From Roseivivax sediminis (GTDB lineage: Bacteria > Pseudomonadota > Alphaproteobacteria > Rhodobacterales > Rhodobacteraceae): DNA of 64,000 nucleotides. The stretch covers positions 39,834-103,833 of the forward strand of contig NZ_FOMS01000015.1 in assembly GCF_900112685.1 (NCBI RefSeq). Reading direction: 5' to 3'. The notes beneath the pieces are model-generated. The model was not told where the DNA came from. It searched no databases and was given only the letters and a program-made list of their open reading frames with translations. Of this stretch, positions 1 to 8,757 are shown piece after piece; the first letter of the stretch is position 1, and every line of letters begins with the position of its first letter. The translations under genes and the position numbers were made by a program.

Positions 1-2118
1 ACGCGCGCGCACCAGGATATCCGGTTCGAACGGACCTACGTGCCCGCCATCCGCCTCGAATCGCACGCCTTCGCCTGCGTGCGCGGCATGAAGGCCGGCA
101 CGCGCGACGAGGTGGGCGATTTCTACGCGCTGGTCTGGCGCGACGCCGATGATGCGTGGCACCGCATCCTCGACCCCCTGGCGATGTCCCTGCCCTTCGG
201 CGCCATGGCCCCGGCCGAGCTTTACGATGTGGACCGAATGCTCGCAGAGCGCGGCGACAAGGGCTACTGGCAGGCGCTCGCCAGCCCCGAGCCGCACAAG
301 TTCGGCCCGGTCACCAACATCCTGCAGCTGCACATTCCGACCGCCACGGCCGGCGGCACCATCGCCTCGCTCACCCGCCAGTTCGAACGGCTCGCCGCGC
401 GGGTGGAGGCGGGCCTGCCGATGGATCCGGCCGACCAGATCTACCTCGGTTACGACGCCGTGCAGCCCCTGCCGGTGGAGCCGACGACGGTCTACGAGGC
501 CGGCCCGGATTTCTGGCAGGAAAGCGAGTCCTCGGACACCGGCGTGACTGTCTCGCTCCTCAGGCCGGACACGACGAACTGGGGCTACGACAACGTCATT
601 GCAGGCATGGCCACGGTGAACCCCGTGCTGCTGGAATCGGGGCGCCCGGACGAGCTTATCGACCTTGCGACCGTGCTGCACAACTTCCCCGGCAAGCCCA
701 AGCGGCTGATCTTCGACGTGGTCTACGGCCATTCGGACAATCAGGGCCTGCGCGTCCTCAACGGGCACTTCTTCGGCGGGCCGAACATGTACGGCCAGAA
801 CCTCGCCTACCAGACGCCCGCCGTCCGCGCGATCCTTCTGGAGATGCAGCGCCGCAAGGTGAATTTCGGCGCCGACGGCGTGCGCGTCGACGGCGCGCAG
901 GACTTCAAGTGGTGGGACGCCGGCGCGCAGGAGCTCAAGCATGACGACGAGTACCTGCAAAGCATGGCCGACGTCGTGCAGGAGGTCGCCGGCACGCGAT
1001 ACCGCCCTTGGTTCATCTTCGAGGACGGCCGCCCCTGGCCCAACGAGGACTGGGAGCTGAGCTCCACCTACCGCTGGGTGACCGAGCACCAGCGCGATCC
1101 GGACGTGTTCCAGTGGGGGCCGCTGACCTTCGCGCACAACACGCCGTTCCTCTATACCTTCTGGCTGGGCAAGTACTGGCGGATCCGCGAATGCCTGAAC
1201 GTGGGCTCCCACTGGATCTCGGGCACGTCGAACCACGACACGCTGCGCCGGGGCACGCAGGTTAGCCCGAAGATGAACATCAACACCCGCCTCGGCCAGA
1301 CGCGGATGGAGATCCTCGACAAGGCCTACGACAACCCCGCCGCGCACACGCTGACCTATGTCGCGCTGCCCGGCGTGCCAATGGATTTCCTCAACGCCAT
1401 GGCCCGCGCCTCCTGGGGCTTCGTGCGCAACCAGGACGACAAGTACGGCGTGAAGGTCATGGCCGAGGAGGCGATTTCCCTGCGCTGGCAGGTGGACGAG
1501 TATTCCTATTCCATGCCCGCCAACTTCTCGCGGCTGAAGGCGCTGGGGTTCGAAACGCGCGCCGATCTTGCCCGCCTCTGCACCTTCCTGCCCGCGCTGG
1601 TGGAGGTCACCGACTACGATCTCGAGGATATCGCGCGGCTGCTGAACACCACCGAGCCGAAGCTTGCCGGCCCGCTCTACACACCCGAGACGCTGAAGGC
1701 GGTGGCGCGGGCGTGGATGGACGACATGCACGATTACTGCAACATCGGGCACTCGCTGGGGTCGCTCGACCCGGTGCAATCGTCCTTCGCGCTCGGCCTT
1801 CGGGACTTCCGCGCAGCGCGGCCGTGGCTGCGCGACAATTACGGGCCGAAGGACCGTTTCAGCTATCTCGACCCGATCGACGGGCGCTGCGTCTTCACCT
1901 CGCTGCGGCATGGGCCGGACGGCGAACAGGTCTTCTCGATCATACACATGGAGGGGAAGGAGACCGAGGATTTCGACCCGCTGCGCCTGAAGATCCCCGG
2001 TCTCGAAGGGTTCAACTGGGAATGCGTCCTGCGCGCGCCGGGGATCGGGGAGGATTACGTCTCAGGTCCGCTGGTCCTGCGCGATTCCATGGCGCTGGTG
2101 TTCACGCGGAAGGTTTGA
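1..2118 (+). CDS. GH13-like glycoside hydrolase, possibly glucosylglycerol hydrolase (5' partial)
   Basis: The reading frame is open to base 1, so the GTG at 40 is probably not the real start and the gene enters from outside the window. Numbering from that GTG, the protein shows the three catalytic blocks of the alpha-amylase (GH13) clan: VRVDGAQD with the probable nucleophile Asp284, FIFEDGRPW with the probable acid Glu328, and GTSNHDT (398-400). The spacing fits a TIM barrel, and no signal peptide is visible. The size and the surrounding blocks recall glucosylglycerol hydrolase (GghA type), which recycles the osmolyte glucosylglycerol. That substrate is an inference from memory of the family; another alpha-glycoside is possible. 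The gene ends convergently to soxF, with a hairpin repeat between them. Confidence 0.6.
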   Translation, partial: TRAHQDIRFERTYVPAIRLESHAFACVRGMKAGTRDEVGDFYALVWRDADDAWHRILDPLAMSLPFGAMAPAELYDVDRMLAERGDKGYWQALASPEPHKFGPVTNILQLHIPTATAGGTIASLTRQFERLAARVEAGLPMDPADQIYLGYDAVQPLPVEPTTVYEAGPDFWQESESSDTGVTVSLLRPDTTNWGYDNVIAGMATVNPVLLESGRPDELIDLATVLHNFPGKPKRLIFDVVYGHSDNQGLRVLNGHFFGGPNMYGQNLAYQTPAVRAILLEMQRRKVNFGADGVRVDGAQDFKWWDAGAQELKHDDEYLQSMADVVQEVAGTRYRPWFIFEDGRPWPNEDWELSSTYRWVTEHQRDPDVFQWGPLTFAHNTPFLYTFWLGKYWRIRECLNVGSHWISGTSNHDTLRRGTQVSPKMNINTRLGQTRMEILDKAYDNPAAHTLTYVALPGVPMDFLNAMARASWGFVRNQDDKYGVKVMAEEAISLRWQVDEYSYSMPANFSRLKALGFETRADLARLCTFLPALVEVTDYDLEDIARLLNTTEPKLAGPLYTPETLKAVARAWMDDMHDYCNIGHSLGSLDPVQSSFALGLRDFRAARPWLRDNYGPKDRFSYLDPIDGRCVFTSLRHGPDGEQVFSIIHMEGKETEDFDPLRLKIPGLEGFNWECVLRAPGIGEDYVSGPLVLRDSMALVFTRKV

Positions 2119-2175
2119 GGTCGTTCGGTCGCCGGCGCCAGCGCTCCCTCTGCGGTGGGTCTCATGGTTACTTTC

Positions 2176-2361
2176 GGTCGGAGCAACCGAAGGTGCCGGG
2201 CGCGCGCCGGACCGGGGGCTGGCGCCGCGACCTCCGAGGTCATCGCTTTATCCCGGCCAAGCACCTCCGCAATACGAACTTCGCAAGAGGATGACATCGC
2301 GCCAGACCGCCGGGCCGGTCCGGCGCGCGCCCGGCACCTGCGGTGCTGTTCGGGCGGGTGG
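2176..2361. repeat. Long hairpin-forming intergenic repeat, copy 1
   Basis: The element lies between the convergent GH13-like gene and soxF. Its arms, 2186-2215 and 2315-2344, are 30 nt reverse complements with one mismatch. They enclose a loop region containing CGCTTTAT and CTCCGCAATACGA, which recurs in copy 2 at 19391-19536. Compared with copy 2 it has about 40 extra bases (roughly 2281-2314) before the right arm. It may be a REP/BIME-like element that also terminates transcription from both sides; its true nature is unknown. Confidence 0.75.
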
Positions 2362-2410
2362 AGCCTTGGCCCAAGCCTCGCCCTGAGATGAGCGGCCCAG
2401 CAGACCACCT

Positions 2411-3673
2411 TCACCCGAACATGTCCGCCGTGATCTCGTCGTACCAGCCGAGGCTCTCGCGGTAAGTATCGGCGCGCGTCTCGGCATCCTCGCCAAGCTC
2501 CGAGATGAACCCGTCCACGCGCGCGATCTTCTCCTCCGTCGCCTCGTAGGACGCGCCGACCTTCACCCCGTCATCGGGCGCGATCAGCGACCAGCAGGTA
2601 TTGGCGTAGACCGCCGGGAAGACGCGCGCATCCGTGAGCGCGCCCAGCACCGCGCTCGCGCAGACCCGCGCCTGGCTGTTGGCCGAGAACGCCGATTTCG
2701 GCATGTCCCCCTGCGCCGCGGCATCCCCCAGAACATGCACCGCCGGATCGAGGCGGGAGGACATGTCGGCGGCGTTCACCGGCGCCCAGTCGCCCTCGGT
2801 CAGGCCGGCCTCGTGCGCGACGCGGCCCGCCCGCTGCGCGGGGATGACGTTGCAGACGTCCACGTCCTCCACGATACCGTCGATGTCGATGCGCATGGCG
2901 GCGGGGTCCACCGACACCGCCGCGCCGCCGAAGTCCGGGCCGATGCGCTCGATCATGCCGCCGTAGTGCCGCTGCCAGCCCTCCTCGAAAAGCGCCTGCT
3001 TGGAGAACCCCTCCTTGGGATCGACGATCAGGATCTTGGCCCTTGGGTTCATCGCCTTGAGCGTCGTCGCGACCATGGAGATCCGCTCATAGGGGCCCGG
3101 CGGGCAGCGATAGGGATCGGGCGGCGCGATCATCGCGAATGTGCCGCCCTCGGGCATGGCGAGGATCTGCGACTTCAGGAGCTCCGCCTGCGTGCCGCCG
3201 CGATAGGCGTGCGGCATGTCGTCCTGCGCCGTGACATCCCAGCCGGGCACCGCACCGTTCTTGAAGTCGATGCCGGGCGACAGGATCAGCCGGTCATACG
3301 GCACCGACGCGCCGGAGGCGAGCGCCACCACGCGCGCATCCCTGTCCACGGCGACGGCCCAGTCGTGCACGACGTTTATGCCGTATTCGGCGGCGAGCGT
3401 CCCGTAGCCGTGCCCGAGGCTCTGCATGTCCCGCAGACCACCGATATAGAGGTTGGAGAAGAAGCAGGTGAAATAGCTGCGCGAGGGCTCGATCAGGGTG
3501 ACCTCGACCGCCCCGCCGGACTCCAGAGCGAGATAGCGCGCCGCCGTGGCACCGCCGGCGCCGCCGCCGACGACCACCACGCGCGGCACCCCTTGCGCCA
3601 TGACCATCGGCGCCGCGAACGCGGCGCTGCCGGCCGCGAGGCCGCCGAGGACAGTCCGTCTGTGATGGGTCAT
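2411..3673 (-). CDS. soxF: Sulfide dehydrogenase flavoprotein subunit, SoxF/FccB-like
   Basis: This 420-residue protein belongs to the flavocytochrome c sulfide dehydrogenase flavoprotein family, which oxidises sulfide in the periplasm and passes electrons to a cytochrome c. A twin-arginine signal (HHRRTVLGG, residues 3-11) is followed by an FAD-binding GGGAGGATAARYL block near residue 35. Cysteines occur in the family-typical contexts YFTCFFSNLY and YRCPPGPYER. The ATG at 3673 is chosen because it carries the Tat signal and has a GGGAGAGGGAG ribosome site; the open frame continues upstream only into non-signal sequence. It is the last gene of soxY-soxZ-soxF, 47 bp after soxZ. No cytochrome partner gene is in the window. 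Confidence 0.88.
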   Translation of the reverse strand: MTHHRRTVLGGLAAGSAAFAAPMVMAQGVPRVVVVGGGAGGATAARYLALESGGAVEVTLIEPSRSYFTCFFSNLYIGGLRDMQSLGHGYGTLAAEYGINVVHDWAVAVDRDARVVALASGASVPYDRLILSPGIDFKNGAVPGWDVTAQDDMPHAYRGGTQAELLKSQILAMPEGGTFAMIAPPDPYRCPPGPYERISMVATTLKAMNPRAKILIVDPKEGFSKQALFEEGWQRHYGGMIERIGPDFGGAAVSVDPAAMRIDIDGIVEDVDVCNVIPAQRAGRVAHEAGLTEGDWAPVNAADMSSRLDPAVHVLGDAAAQGDMPKSAFSANSQARVCASAVLGALTDARVFPAVYANTCWSLIAPDDGVKVGASYEATEEKIARVDGFISELGEDAETRADTYRESLGWYDEITADMFG

Positions 3674-3720
3674 GCCGCTCCCTCTCCCTGTGTGGAACGC
3701 CGTGTCGGCACCGGACCCGG

Positions 3721-4050
3721 TCATTCCACAACGATCTCGCGTGCCTCTTCGTAGATCGATCCGTCATCGTCGTACCAGGCGAAGGTCATCGTCCCGCTTT
3801 CGGGGACGCGCGCATCGAACTCGAAGAACGGATTGGTGGAGATCGCCGGCTCCATCGCCACGTCGATCACCGTCTCTCCGTTGAAGCGCGCGACGAAGCG
3901 GTGGATGATCGAGCGCGGCACGCGCCGGCCGGCTTCATCCCTGCGCTCACCCGATTCCATCCGGTGGCTGATCAGCGTCTTGATCGTCACCACCTCTCCG
4001 GCGGTGGCGGTCGCGGGCACGCGCACCCGGGGGGTCACGTTCTCGGCCAT
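3721..4050 (-). CDS. soxZ: Thiosulfate oxidation carrier complex protein SoxZ
   Basis: At 109 residues it has the usual SoxZ length and an all-beta fold. SoxZ forms the SoxYZ heterodimer, which carries sulfur intermediates covalently on SoxY in the periplasm. Family-typical blocks are IKTLISHRMESGERRDEAG near residue 23 and IIHRFVARFNGETV near 48, and it ends in the IYEEAREIVVE strand. It has no signal peptide of its own, as expected for a protein exported together with Tat-signal-bearing SoxY. It follows soxY by 16 bp and precedes soxF by 47 bp, so the three are probably one transcript. Confidence 0.92.
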   Translation of the reverse strand: MAENVTPRVRVPATATAGEVVTIKTLISHRMESGERRDEAGRRVPRSIIHRFVARFNGETVIDVAMEPAISTNPFFEFDARVPESGTMTFAWYDDDGSIYEEAREIVVE

Positions 4051-4066
4051 CGCGGTCCTTTCGCGC

Positions 4067-4492
4067 TCATGTCGGCGCCCCGCAGCCGCCGAGCGTCACC
4101 TCCACCGACCGCCGCGCCTCGATGTACCGGCCGCCGTCCATGCGGGCGATCGCGATCACCTCTTGCGACTGGGCCAGCCGGATGCGGGTCGAGGCGCGCT
4201 GCGCGCCGGACAGCGGGCCGAAGGTGAAGGTCGCGACTTCCGGGTTCGGGTTCGCCGGGGCGAGGACGAGAATGGCCTCCGCCCCCGGCGCAGCGACCTC
4301 GATCGGCACGGTGAAGCCGTTCTCCGCGATCTCGGGCAGGATCAACGTGACGTCCCCGGGCGCGATGTTCGCGCCGCCCGTGAACGCGGCGATCGCGGCC
4401 TCGGCCTTCGTCGCCGCGCCCTCCCCGAACGCCGTCCCGGCCGCTGCGCCGAGCCCGAGCGCCAGGGACGTCCGGCGCGAGATGGGCCTCAT
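4067..4492 (-). CDS. soxY: Thiosulfate oxidation carrier protein SoxY
   Basis: This 141-residue protein begins with a twin-arginine signal (ISRRTSLALGLGAAAG) and ends in VTLGGCGAPT. The GGCG element is the flexible swinging arm whose cysteine carries the substrate; here three residues follow GGCG, where many SoxY proteins end GGCGG. The ATG at 4492 gives a correct signal peptide but has no convincing ribosome site of its own. It overlaps by ATGA the stop of a 25-codon upstream frame that does have one, suggesting coupled translation. Neighbours are soxZ and soxF only; soxAX, soxB and soxCD are absent from the window. Confidence 0.9.
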   Translation of the reverse strand: MRPISRRTSLALGLGAAAGTAFGEGAATKAEAAIAAFTGGANIAPGDVTLILPEIAENGFTVPIEVAAPGAEAILVLAPANPNPEVATFTFGPLSGAQRASTRIRLAQSQEVIAIARMDGGRYIEARRSVEVTLGGCGAPT

Positions 4493-4566
4493 GCCGAGAC
4501 ACCGATGCCGCGGCAGACCGGCGCGGGCCGGTCCGGCCCGGACCTCAGCGGGTACGATCCTCGCAT
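4489..4566 (-). CDS. Putative 25-residue leader peptide translationally coupled to soxY
   Basis: An ATG at 4566 sits seven bases after a GGAGG within GGGGAGGAGGCAAG, the best ribosome site in this operon. The frame encodes 25 residues ending APVCRGIGVSA, and its TGA overlaps the soxY ATG as ATGA. The soxY frame itself has no ATG, GTG or TTG between that ribosome site and 4492, so ribosomes loaded there would reach soxY only by re-initiation. The product has no recognisable domain and contains one cysteine. It may be a leader or attenuator peptide, or just a device for translational coupling. Confidence 0.4.
   Translation of the reverse strand: MRGSYPLRSGPDRPAPVCRGIGVSA
4524..4540 (-). promoter_or_regulatory. 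Hairpin inside the soxY leader frame
   Basis: A 17-base perfect palindrome, CGGGCCGG-A-CCGGCCCG on the minus strand, falls within codons 9-15 of the leader frame and 32 bases before the soxY start. As RNA it would form a six-pair GC stem with a five-base loop. It could couple leader translation to soxY access or pause transcription; this is inferred from position only. Confidence 0.35.
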
Positions 4567-4838
4567 CTTGCCTCCTCCCCAGGGCCGTGCAGGTGAGGCA
4601 AAGGCTACACGCCCCGGGCGGCCACACGCAACGACGGTGCCGCAAACGTGTGCGCATGTCGGGAAAATCGCGGCAAACGGTACGAGGCCGATCCGGTGAA
4701 CGTCATCTCTACTGGAACGCCACCGACTCGTGGCGCGAGCCGTCGGGGGTTCGTTGGCTGTTGGACCTGCCCAAGGTGACAAGGTCGGCACGGCGGTTCG
4801 TCACGCGCAGGCATCCGCGGCGCCCCCGGGCCCGTGCC
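4567..4838. other. Intergenic region upstream of the sox leader and downstream of hmuV
   Basis: This stretch should hold the sox promoter, read on the minus strand, and the 3' end of hmuV transcription. I see a spaced inverted pair CACACG (about 4622) and CGTGTG (about 4648) but no confident promoter boxes, operator or terminator. Open frames here are compositional. Confidence 0.3.
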
Positions 4839-5621
4839 TCAGTCGGCCTGCGCCATGTGCGGCAGGATGAAGGAGGCCGCCTCTCCCGGCACCGCGTTCA
4901 CCCGCACCCGGCAGCGATAGGCGCGCGAAAGCGTGGCGTCGGTCATCACCTCGCCCGGCGCGCCCTCGGCTATGATCCGGCCCTCGGAGAGGCACAGCAT
5001 CCTGTCGCCGAACATGGCCGACAGGTTCAGATCGTGCATCACGGCGATCACGCCCCCGCCGGCATCGGCGAAATCGCGCGCCACCTGCATCACCTCGATC
5101 TGGTGACCGATGTCGAGGCTCGACACCGGCTCGTCGAGGAAGAGCCAGCGCGGCCCATCCTCCGTCACCGGCTCCCACACCTGGGCCAAAACGCGGGCGA
5201 GCTGGACGCGCTGCTGCTCTCCGCCCGACAGCTCTTGGTAGGATCGCTCGGCATAGCCCGCGAGGCCGACGCGCCCGAGCGCAGCGGCGGCGATCTCGGC
5301 GTGCTCTCCTGCATCGCCCGCGCGCAGGCCGATGCGCACGACCTCGGTCACGGTGAAGGGAAAGGCGAGCGTCGCGGCCTGCGGCAGCACCCCGCGCAGC
5401 GCCGCCAGCTCCCATGCGCGCAGGCGCGCGGTGTCGCGGCCGTTGATCGAGACGGTCCCGTCATGCCGCGCGTCCCCCGTCAAGGCGCGCAGCAGCGTCG
5501 TCTTGCCCGACCCGTTCGGGCCGACGATGCAGGACAGCGCGCCGGGCGCGGCCCGAAGGTCCACACTGTGAAGGATCTCGCGCCGACCCAGCGCCACCCT
5601 TATCCCATGCGCCTCGAGCAT
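4839..5621 (-). CDS. hmuV: Haem ABC transporter ATP-binding protein HmuV
   Basis: This 260-residue ATPase energises haem import through HmuU. The Walker A motif GPNGSGKT is at 34-41, the signature LSGGEQQRVQLARVL at 131-145, Walker B plus the D-loop WLFLDEPVSSLD at 159-170, and the switch histidine is in VMHDLNLS. The length and the ELSGGEQQR block fit HmuV. The ATG at 5621 overlaps the hmuU stop by one base (TGATG), which favours it over an upstream in-frame start. It is the last gene of hmuSTUV. Confidence 0.92.
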   Translation of the reverse strand: MLEAHGIRVALGRREILHSVDLRAAPGALSCIVGPNGSGKTTLLRALTGDARHDGTVSINGRDTARLRAWELAALRGVLPQAATLAFPFTVTEVVRIGLRAGDAGEHAEIAAAALGRVGLAGYAERSYQELSGGEQQRVQLARVLAQVWEPVTEDGPRWLFLDEPVSSLDIGHQIEVMQVARDFADAGGGVIAVMHDLNLSAMFGDRMLCLSEGRIIAEGAPGEVMTDATLSRAYRCRVRVNAVPGEAASFILPHMAQAD

Positions 5622-6694
5622 CAGAGGTCCACCAGCCCGCGGCGGCGCAGCAGGATCCACAGGAAGACCGGCGCGCCAAGGATCGCGGTCAGGATGCCGA
5701 TCGGAAGCTCGGCCGGTGCCACGATTACCCGCGCCGCCGTATCCGCGGCCACCAGAAGCGCCGCGCCGCAGAGCGCGGAGTTGACCAGCAGCGCGCGGTG
5801 GTCCGGCCCGGTGGCCAGGCGCAGAAGATGCGGCACGACGATGCCGACGAAACCGATCCCGCCCGAGACCGCCACCGCCGCTCCGGTGCCGAGCGCCACC
5901 GACAGGATTGCCAGCGTTTTCACCCGCTCGACCTCGAAGCCGACATGCGCCGCCGTCGCCTCCCCCAAGGCCAGCGCGTTCAGCGCCGGGCCAAGCGTGC
6001 AGGCCGCGACGATGGCGAGCGCGATGGCCGGGCCGGAGGCGGCAAGCTTGACCCAGCTCGCCCCGGCGAGCGAGCCGAGGTTCCAGAAGGTCAGGTCGCG
6101 CAATTGCTGGTCGTCGGCCATGAAGATGAACACCCCCGCCAGCGCTGCGGCGAGCGCGGCCACCGCGATGCCCGCCAGCAGCATGGTGGCGACCGAGGTG
6201 CGACCGCCCCGCGTCGACACGCGGTAGAGGCCGAAGGTCACGCCCCAGGCACCGAGGAACGCCGCCACCGGCACCGCGTAGGCGCCGCTCGGGATCAGCG
6301 CCACCGACCCGCCCAGCACGATCACCGTGATCGCGCCAAGCCCGGCACCCGCGCTCACCCCGATGATGCCCGGATCGGCGAGTGGATTGCGGAAGAGCCC
6401 TTGCAGCAGCGCCCCCGACACCGCGAGCGCCGCGCCCACGGCAATACCGGTCAGAAGCCGCGGCAGGCGGATGTCGTAGAGCACCACGCGCTCGATCTCC
6501 TCCAGCGCGTGGGCGCCCGACAGCGCACCCAGGACATCCCCCAGCGTCAGGCCCGTCGCGCCGATGCCGAGGCTCGTCAGCGACACCGCCGCCAGCAGCG
6601 CAGCAAAGACCGCGTGCAGCGCCCGCGCGCGCGCCAGCCGGTCGCCGTGCCGCATCCCGCGGCCGAGGTCGGAGGCGACGGCCACCCGCCTCAA
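5621..6694 (-). CDS. hmuU: Haem ABC transporter permease HmuU (FecCD family)
   Basis: This 357-residue integral membrane protein has about ten hydrophobic segments and the FecCD/BtuC hallmark RNPLADPGIIGVSAGAG near residue 106. The GFVGIVVPHLLRL coupling region near 282 should contact HmuV. It should form the inner-membrane channel that takes haem from HmuT. The start at 6694 overlaps the end of hmuT by 4 bp; a second ATG 13 codons downstream is possible. The downstream overlap with hmuV implies tight co-translation. Confidence 0.92.
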   Translation of the reverse strand: MRRVAVASDLGRGMRHGDRLARARALHAVFAALLAAVSLTSLGIGATGLTLGDVLGALSGAHALEEIERVVLYDIRLPRLLTGIAVGAALAVSGALLQGLFRNPLADPGIIGVSAGAGLGAITVIVLGGSVALIPSGAYAVPVAAFLGAWGVTFGLYRVSTRGGRTSVATMLLAGIAVAALAAALAGVFIFMADDQQLRDLTFWNLGSLAGASWVKLAASGPAIALAIVAACTLGPALNALALGEATAAHVGFEVERVKTLAILSVALGTGAAVAVSGGIGFVGIVVPHLLRLATGPDHRALLVNSALCGAALLVAADTAARVIVAPAELPIGILTAILGAPVFLWILLRRRGLVDL

Positions 6695-7599
6695 TCCCCG
6701 TAGAGCGCGGTGGAAAGCTCGGCCGCCACCTCGGCCGTGCGCGGACCGAAGCCCAGGAGCTTCAGACCGTCCATGCGGATCACGCGGCCGTCCCGCGCCG
6801 CCGGCGTCGTTCGCAGGGCGGGCGAGCCGAACAGCGTTTCGTCCGAAACCGCGTGCTCGCCGCCCCGGTCCATCATCAGCACGGCCTCCGGCGCCGCGGC
6901 CGCGACCGCCTCGTCCGAGACCTGCTTGTAGCCCTGAAAGCCCCTCATCGCGTTCTCGGCGCCCGCCATGCGGATGATGCCATCGGCCGCGGTCCCCACG
7001 CCCGCCGCCATCAGGCGCCCGCCTTCGGCGCTCATCACGAAGAGGACGCGGCGCGCCGGGCCGTCGTGCGCCGCTGCCCGTTCCGAGGCGTCCCGAAGCG
7101 CGGTGCGCGTGCGCTCGGCCAGCTCGGCCGCCCTATCGGGACGGCCAAGGGCCGCGCCCACCGTCTCGATCTTCGTCAGCACCGCTTCGGCGTCGAAGCC
7201 GCCGGGCACAGTGACGAATTCGACATTCGCGGCACGCAGGACCTCCACGGCCTCGGGCGGGCCGGCGCCCTCTTCCGCGAGGATGAGGTCGGGGCTCACC
7301 GACAACACCCCTTCGGGCGAGAGCGCGCGCACATAACCCACGTCGGGCAACTCCGTCGCGTCCGGCGGCCAGGTGGACGTGCTGTCGCGCCCGACCAGGC
7401 GGTCGCCCTCGCCCAGGGCATAGACGATCTCGGTCACCGCGCCGCCGAGCGACAGAACGCGGCTTTCGCCTTCGGCGGCATTTGCCATCGGGAGCGTCGC
7501 CACCGCCCAGGCGAACGCCGTGGCGATCCCGGCGGTCATCAGGGAGAGGATCGCAACGAGGCGGCCGTCGGTGCCGCGGGTCTTGCGGGTCCGGAACAT
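6691..7599 (-). CDS. hmuT: Periplasmic haem-binding protein HmuT
   Basis: This 302-residue protein is the binding protein of the haem importer. An uncleaved-looking basic start (MFRTRKTRG) leads into a hydrophobic export signal ending near MANAAEG (about residue 37). The mature part has the class III binding-protein pattern: RVLSLGGAVTEIVYALG, then VGRDSTSTWP, then PDLILAEEGAGPPEAVEVL. The ATG at 7599 is preferred because the longer open frame upstream lies antisense-like within hmuS. It is 35 bp downstream of hmuS and overlaps hmuU by 4 bp. Confidence 0.9.
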   Translation of the reverse strand: MFRTRKTRGTDGRLVAILSLMTAGIATAFAWAVATLPMANAAEGESRVLSLGGAVTEIVYALGEGDRLVGRDSTSTWPPDATELPDVGYVRALSPEGVLSVSPDLILAEEGAGPPEAVEVLRAANVEFVTVPGGFDAEAVLTKIETVGAALGRPDRAAELAERTRTALRDASERAAAHDGPARRVLFVMSAEGGRLMAAGVGTAADGIIRMAGAENAMRGFQGYKQVSDEAVAAAAPEAVLMMDRGGEHAVSDETLFGSPALRTTPAARDGRVIRMDGLKLLGFGPRTAEVAAELSTALYGD

Positions 7600-7634
7600 G
7601 GGAATGTCCTTTCGGTTGGGATGGGCCGGGCCGG

Positions 7635-8687
7635 TCACTCTGCGGGCTCGACGCCGGCGAGGCCGCCCAGCCCCTCCACGATGCGGCCCCAGGCCGGTCG
7701 GCTGTCGCGGCCTTCCTTGCCGACGCCGAAGACCTGGAAGATCAGCGCGCCGTCCGCGTCGAAGGCCTCCACCGACACCGCCGGGCCGCGCTGGGTCGGC
7801 TTCTCGACCGCCCAGACCTCGGCCACGTGATCGGCGCGCAGGTGCAGGTTGAACCCCGGATCTAGGATGTTCTGCCAAGGCCCCATCGGCTTCAGCGTAT
7901 GGACCGGCCCCGAATGGATCTGGATGCAGCCGCGATTTCCGACGAAGAGCATGATCTCGATCCCCTCGTCGCGCACGCGCTCCAGCATCTGCGTCACCGC
8001 CGCCGGCGCCAGCGGCCGGACAAAGGGCGCTCCCGCGATGCGATAGGCGCCGAGCCGGTTCATCTTCAGCTTGGAGCACAGCCGCAGGAATTGGTGCGTG
8101 TCGGTCAGGCGCCGCCACTCCTTCTGCAGGATCTCCAGCTTCGCGGGGTCGGATTTCGGCGCCTCGGCCGGCACGCGGTCCGCGACGTCGAGCCTGTCGG
8201 ACGCCTCCCCGGTCGCGAGCTCGCCGACCGCCCGGTCCCAGGCCGAAAGGTCGCTTTCCGGGCGCAGGAACACCTTGTGCACGGCATCGCCCGCGGCATC
8301 GAAGACCTGCAGGCTGCGGCGGATCCCGGCCTCCGTCTCCTTCTCCACGGCAAAGGCATGGACCCAGTGCTTGGGAAACATCCGCAGGTCGATCGCCTCT
8401 GCCAGCACCATCGCCGCGTGCTCGCCCGGATGGTAGCCGCTGTAGCGGCCCACCTTCTCGTGCACGGCGGAGGGGTTGCGCGTCAGGGCCATGACCTCTC
8501 CGCAGGTCTCGGCCGCGGGCATGAGGCGATCGGGATGCGCCGCGATGCGGGTGACGCCGTCGCCGCTGAACGCGGCGATGAGCTGCGCCTCGGCGATGCC
8601 GAGCTGCGCCGCGAGGTCGCGCTCGCGCGTTGCGGTCTGCTGCCGGGCCTCGGCACGGATGTCGGAGGGGGTGAGGGACGTGGTCAT
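7635..8687 (-). CDS. hmuS: Haemin-degrading factor HmuS/HemS
   Basis: This 350-residue cytoplasmic protein belongs to the HemS/HmuS/ChuS family, which binds imported haem and in some members degrades it. The length fits the two-repeat structure. Family-like blocks are ALTRNPSAVHEKVGRY near residue 67, HEKVGRYSGYHPGEHA with a candidate haem-ligand histidine, FVGNRGCIQIHSGPV, and LDPGFNLHLR. It is the first gene of the hmuSTUV operon and is transcribed away from the receptor gene, with a RirA-type box in the shared control region. Confidence 0.9.
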   Translation of the reverse strand: MTTSLTPSDIRAEARQQTATRERDLAAQLGIAEAQLIAAFSGDGVTRIAAHPDRLMPAAETCGEVMALTRNPSAVHEKVGRYSGYHPGEHAAMVLAEAIDLRMFPKHWVHAFAVEKETEAGIRRSLQVFDAAGDAVHKVFLRPESDLSAWDRAVGELATGEASDRLDVADRVPAEAPKSDPAKLEILQKEWRRLTDTHQFLRLCSKLKMNRLGAYRIAGAPFVRPLAPAAVTQMLERVRDEGIEIMLFVGNRGCIQIHSGPVHTLKPMGPWQNILDPGFNLHLRADHVAEVWAVEKPTQRGPAVSVEAFDADGALIFQVFGVGKEGRDSRPAWGRIVEGLGGLAGVEPAE

Positions 8688-8757
8688 GCGGCTCCTTCGG
8701 CATGCTGAAGTGGAGACTTCGCTGACGCACGGGAGCGGCGCTGGCTTGTTTTATACT

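Noticed and set aside
7600..8730. Upstream extension of hmuT as one 679-residue protein
   Set aside because: The extension lies in another frame of hmuS and is Arg/Pro-rich noise; the export signal starts at 7599.
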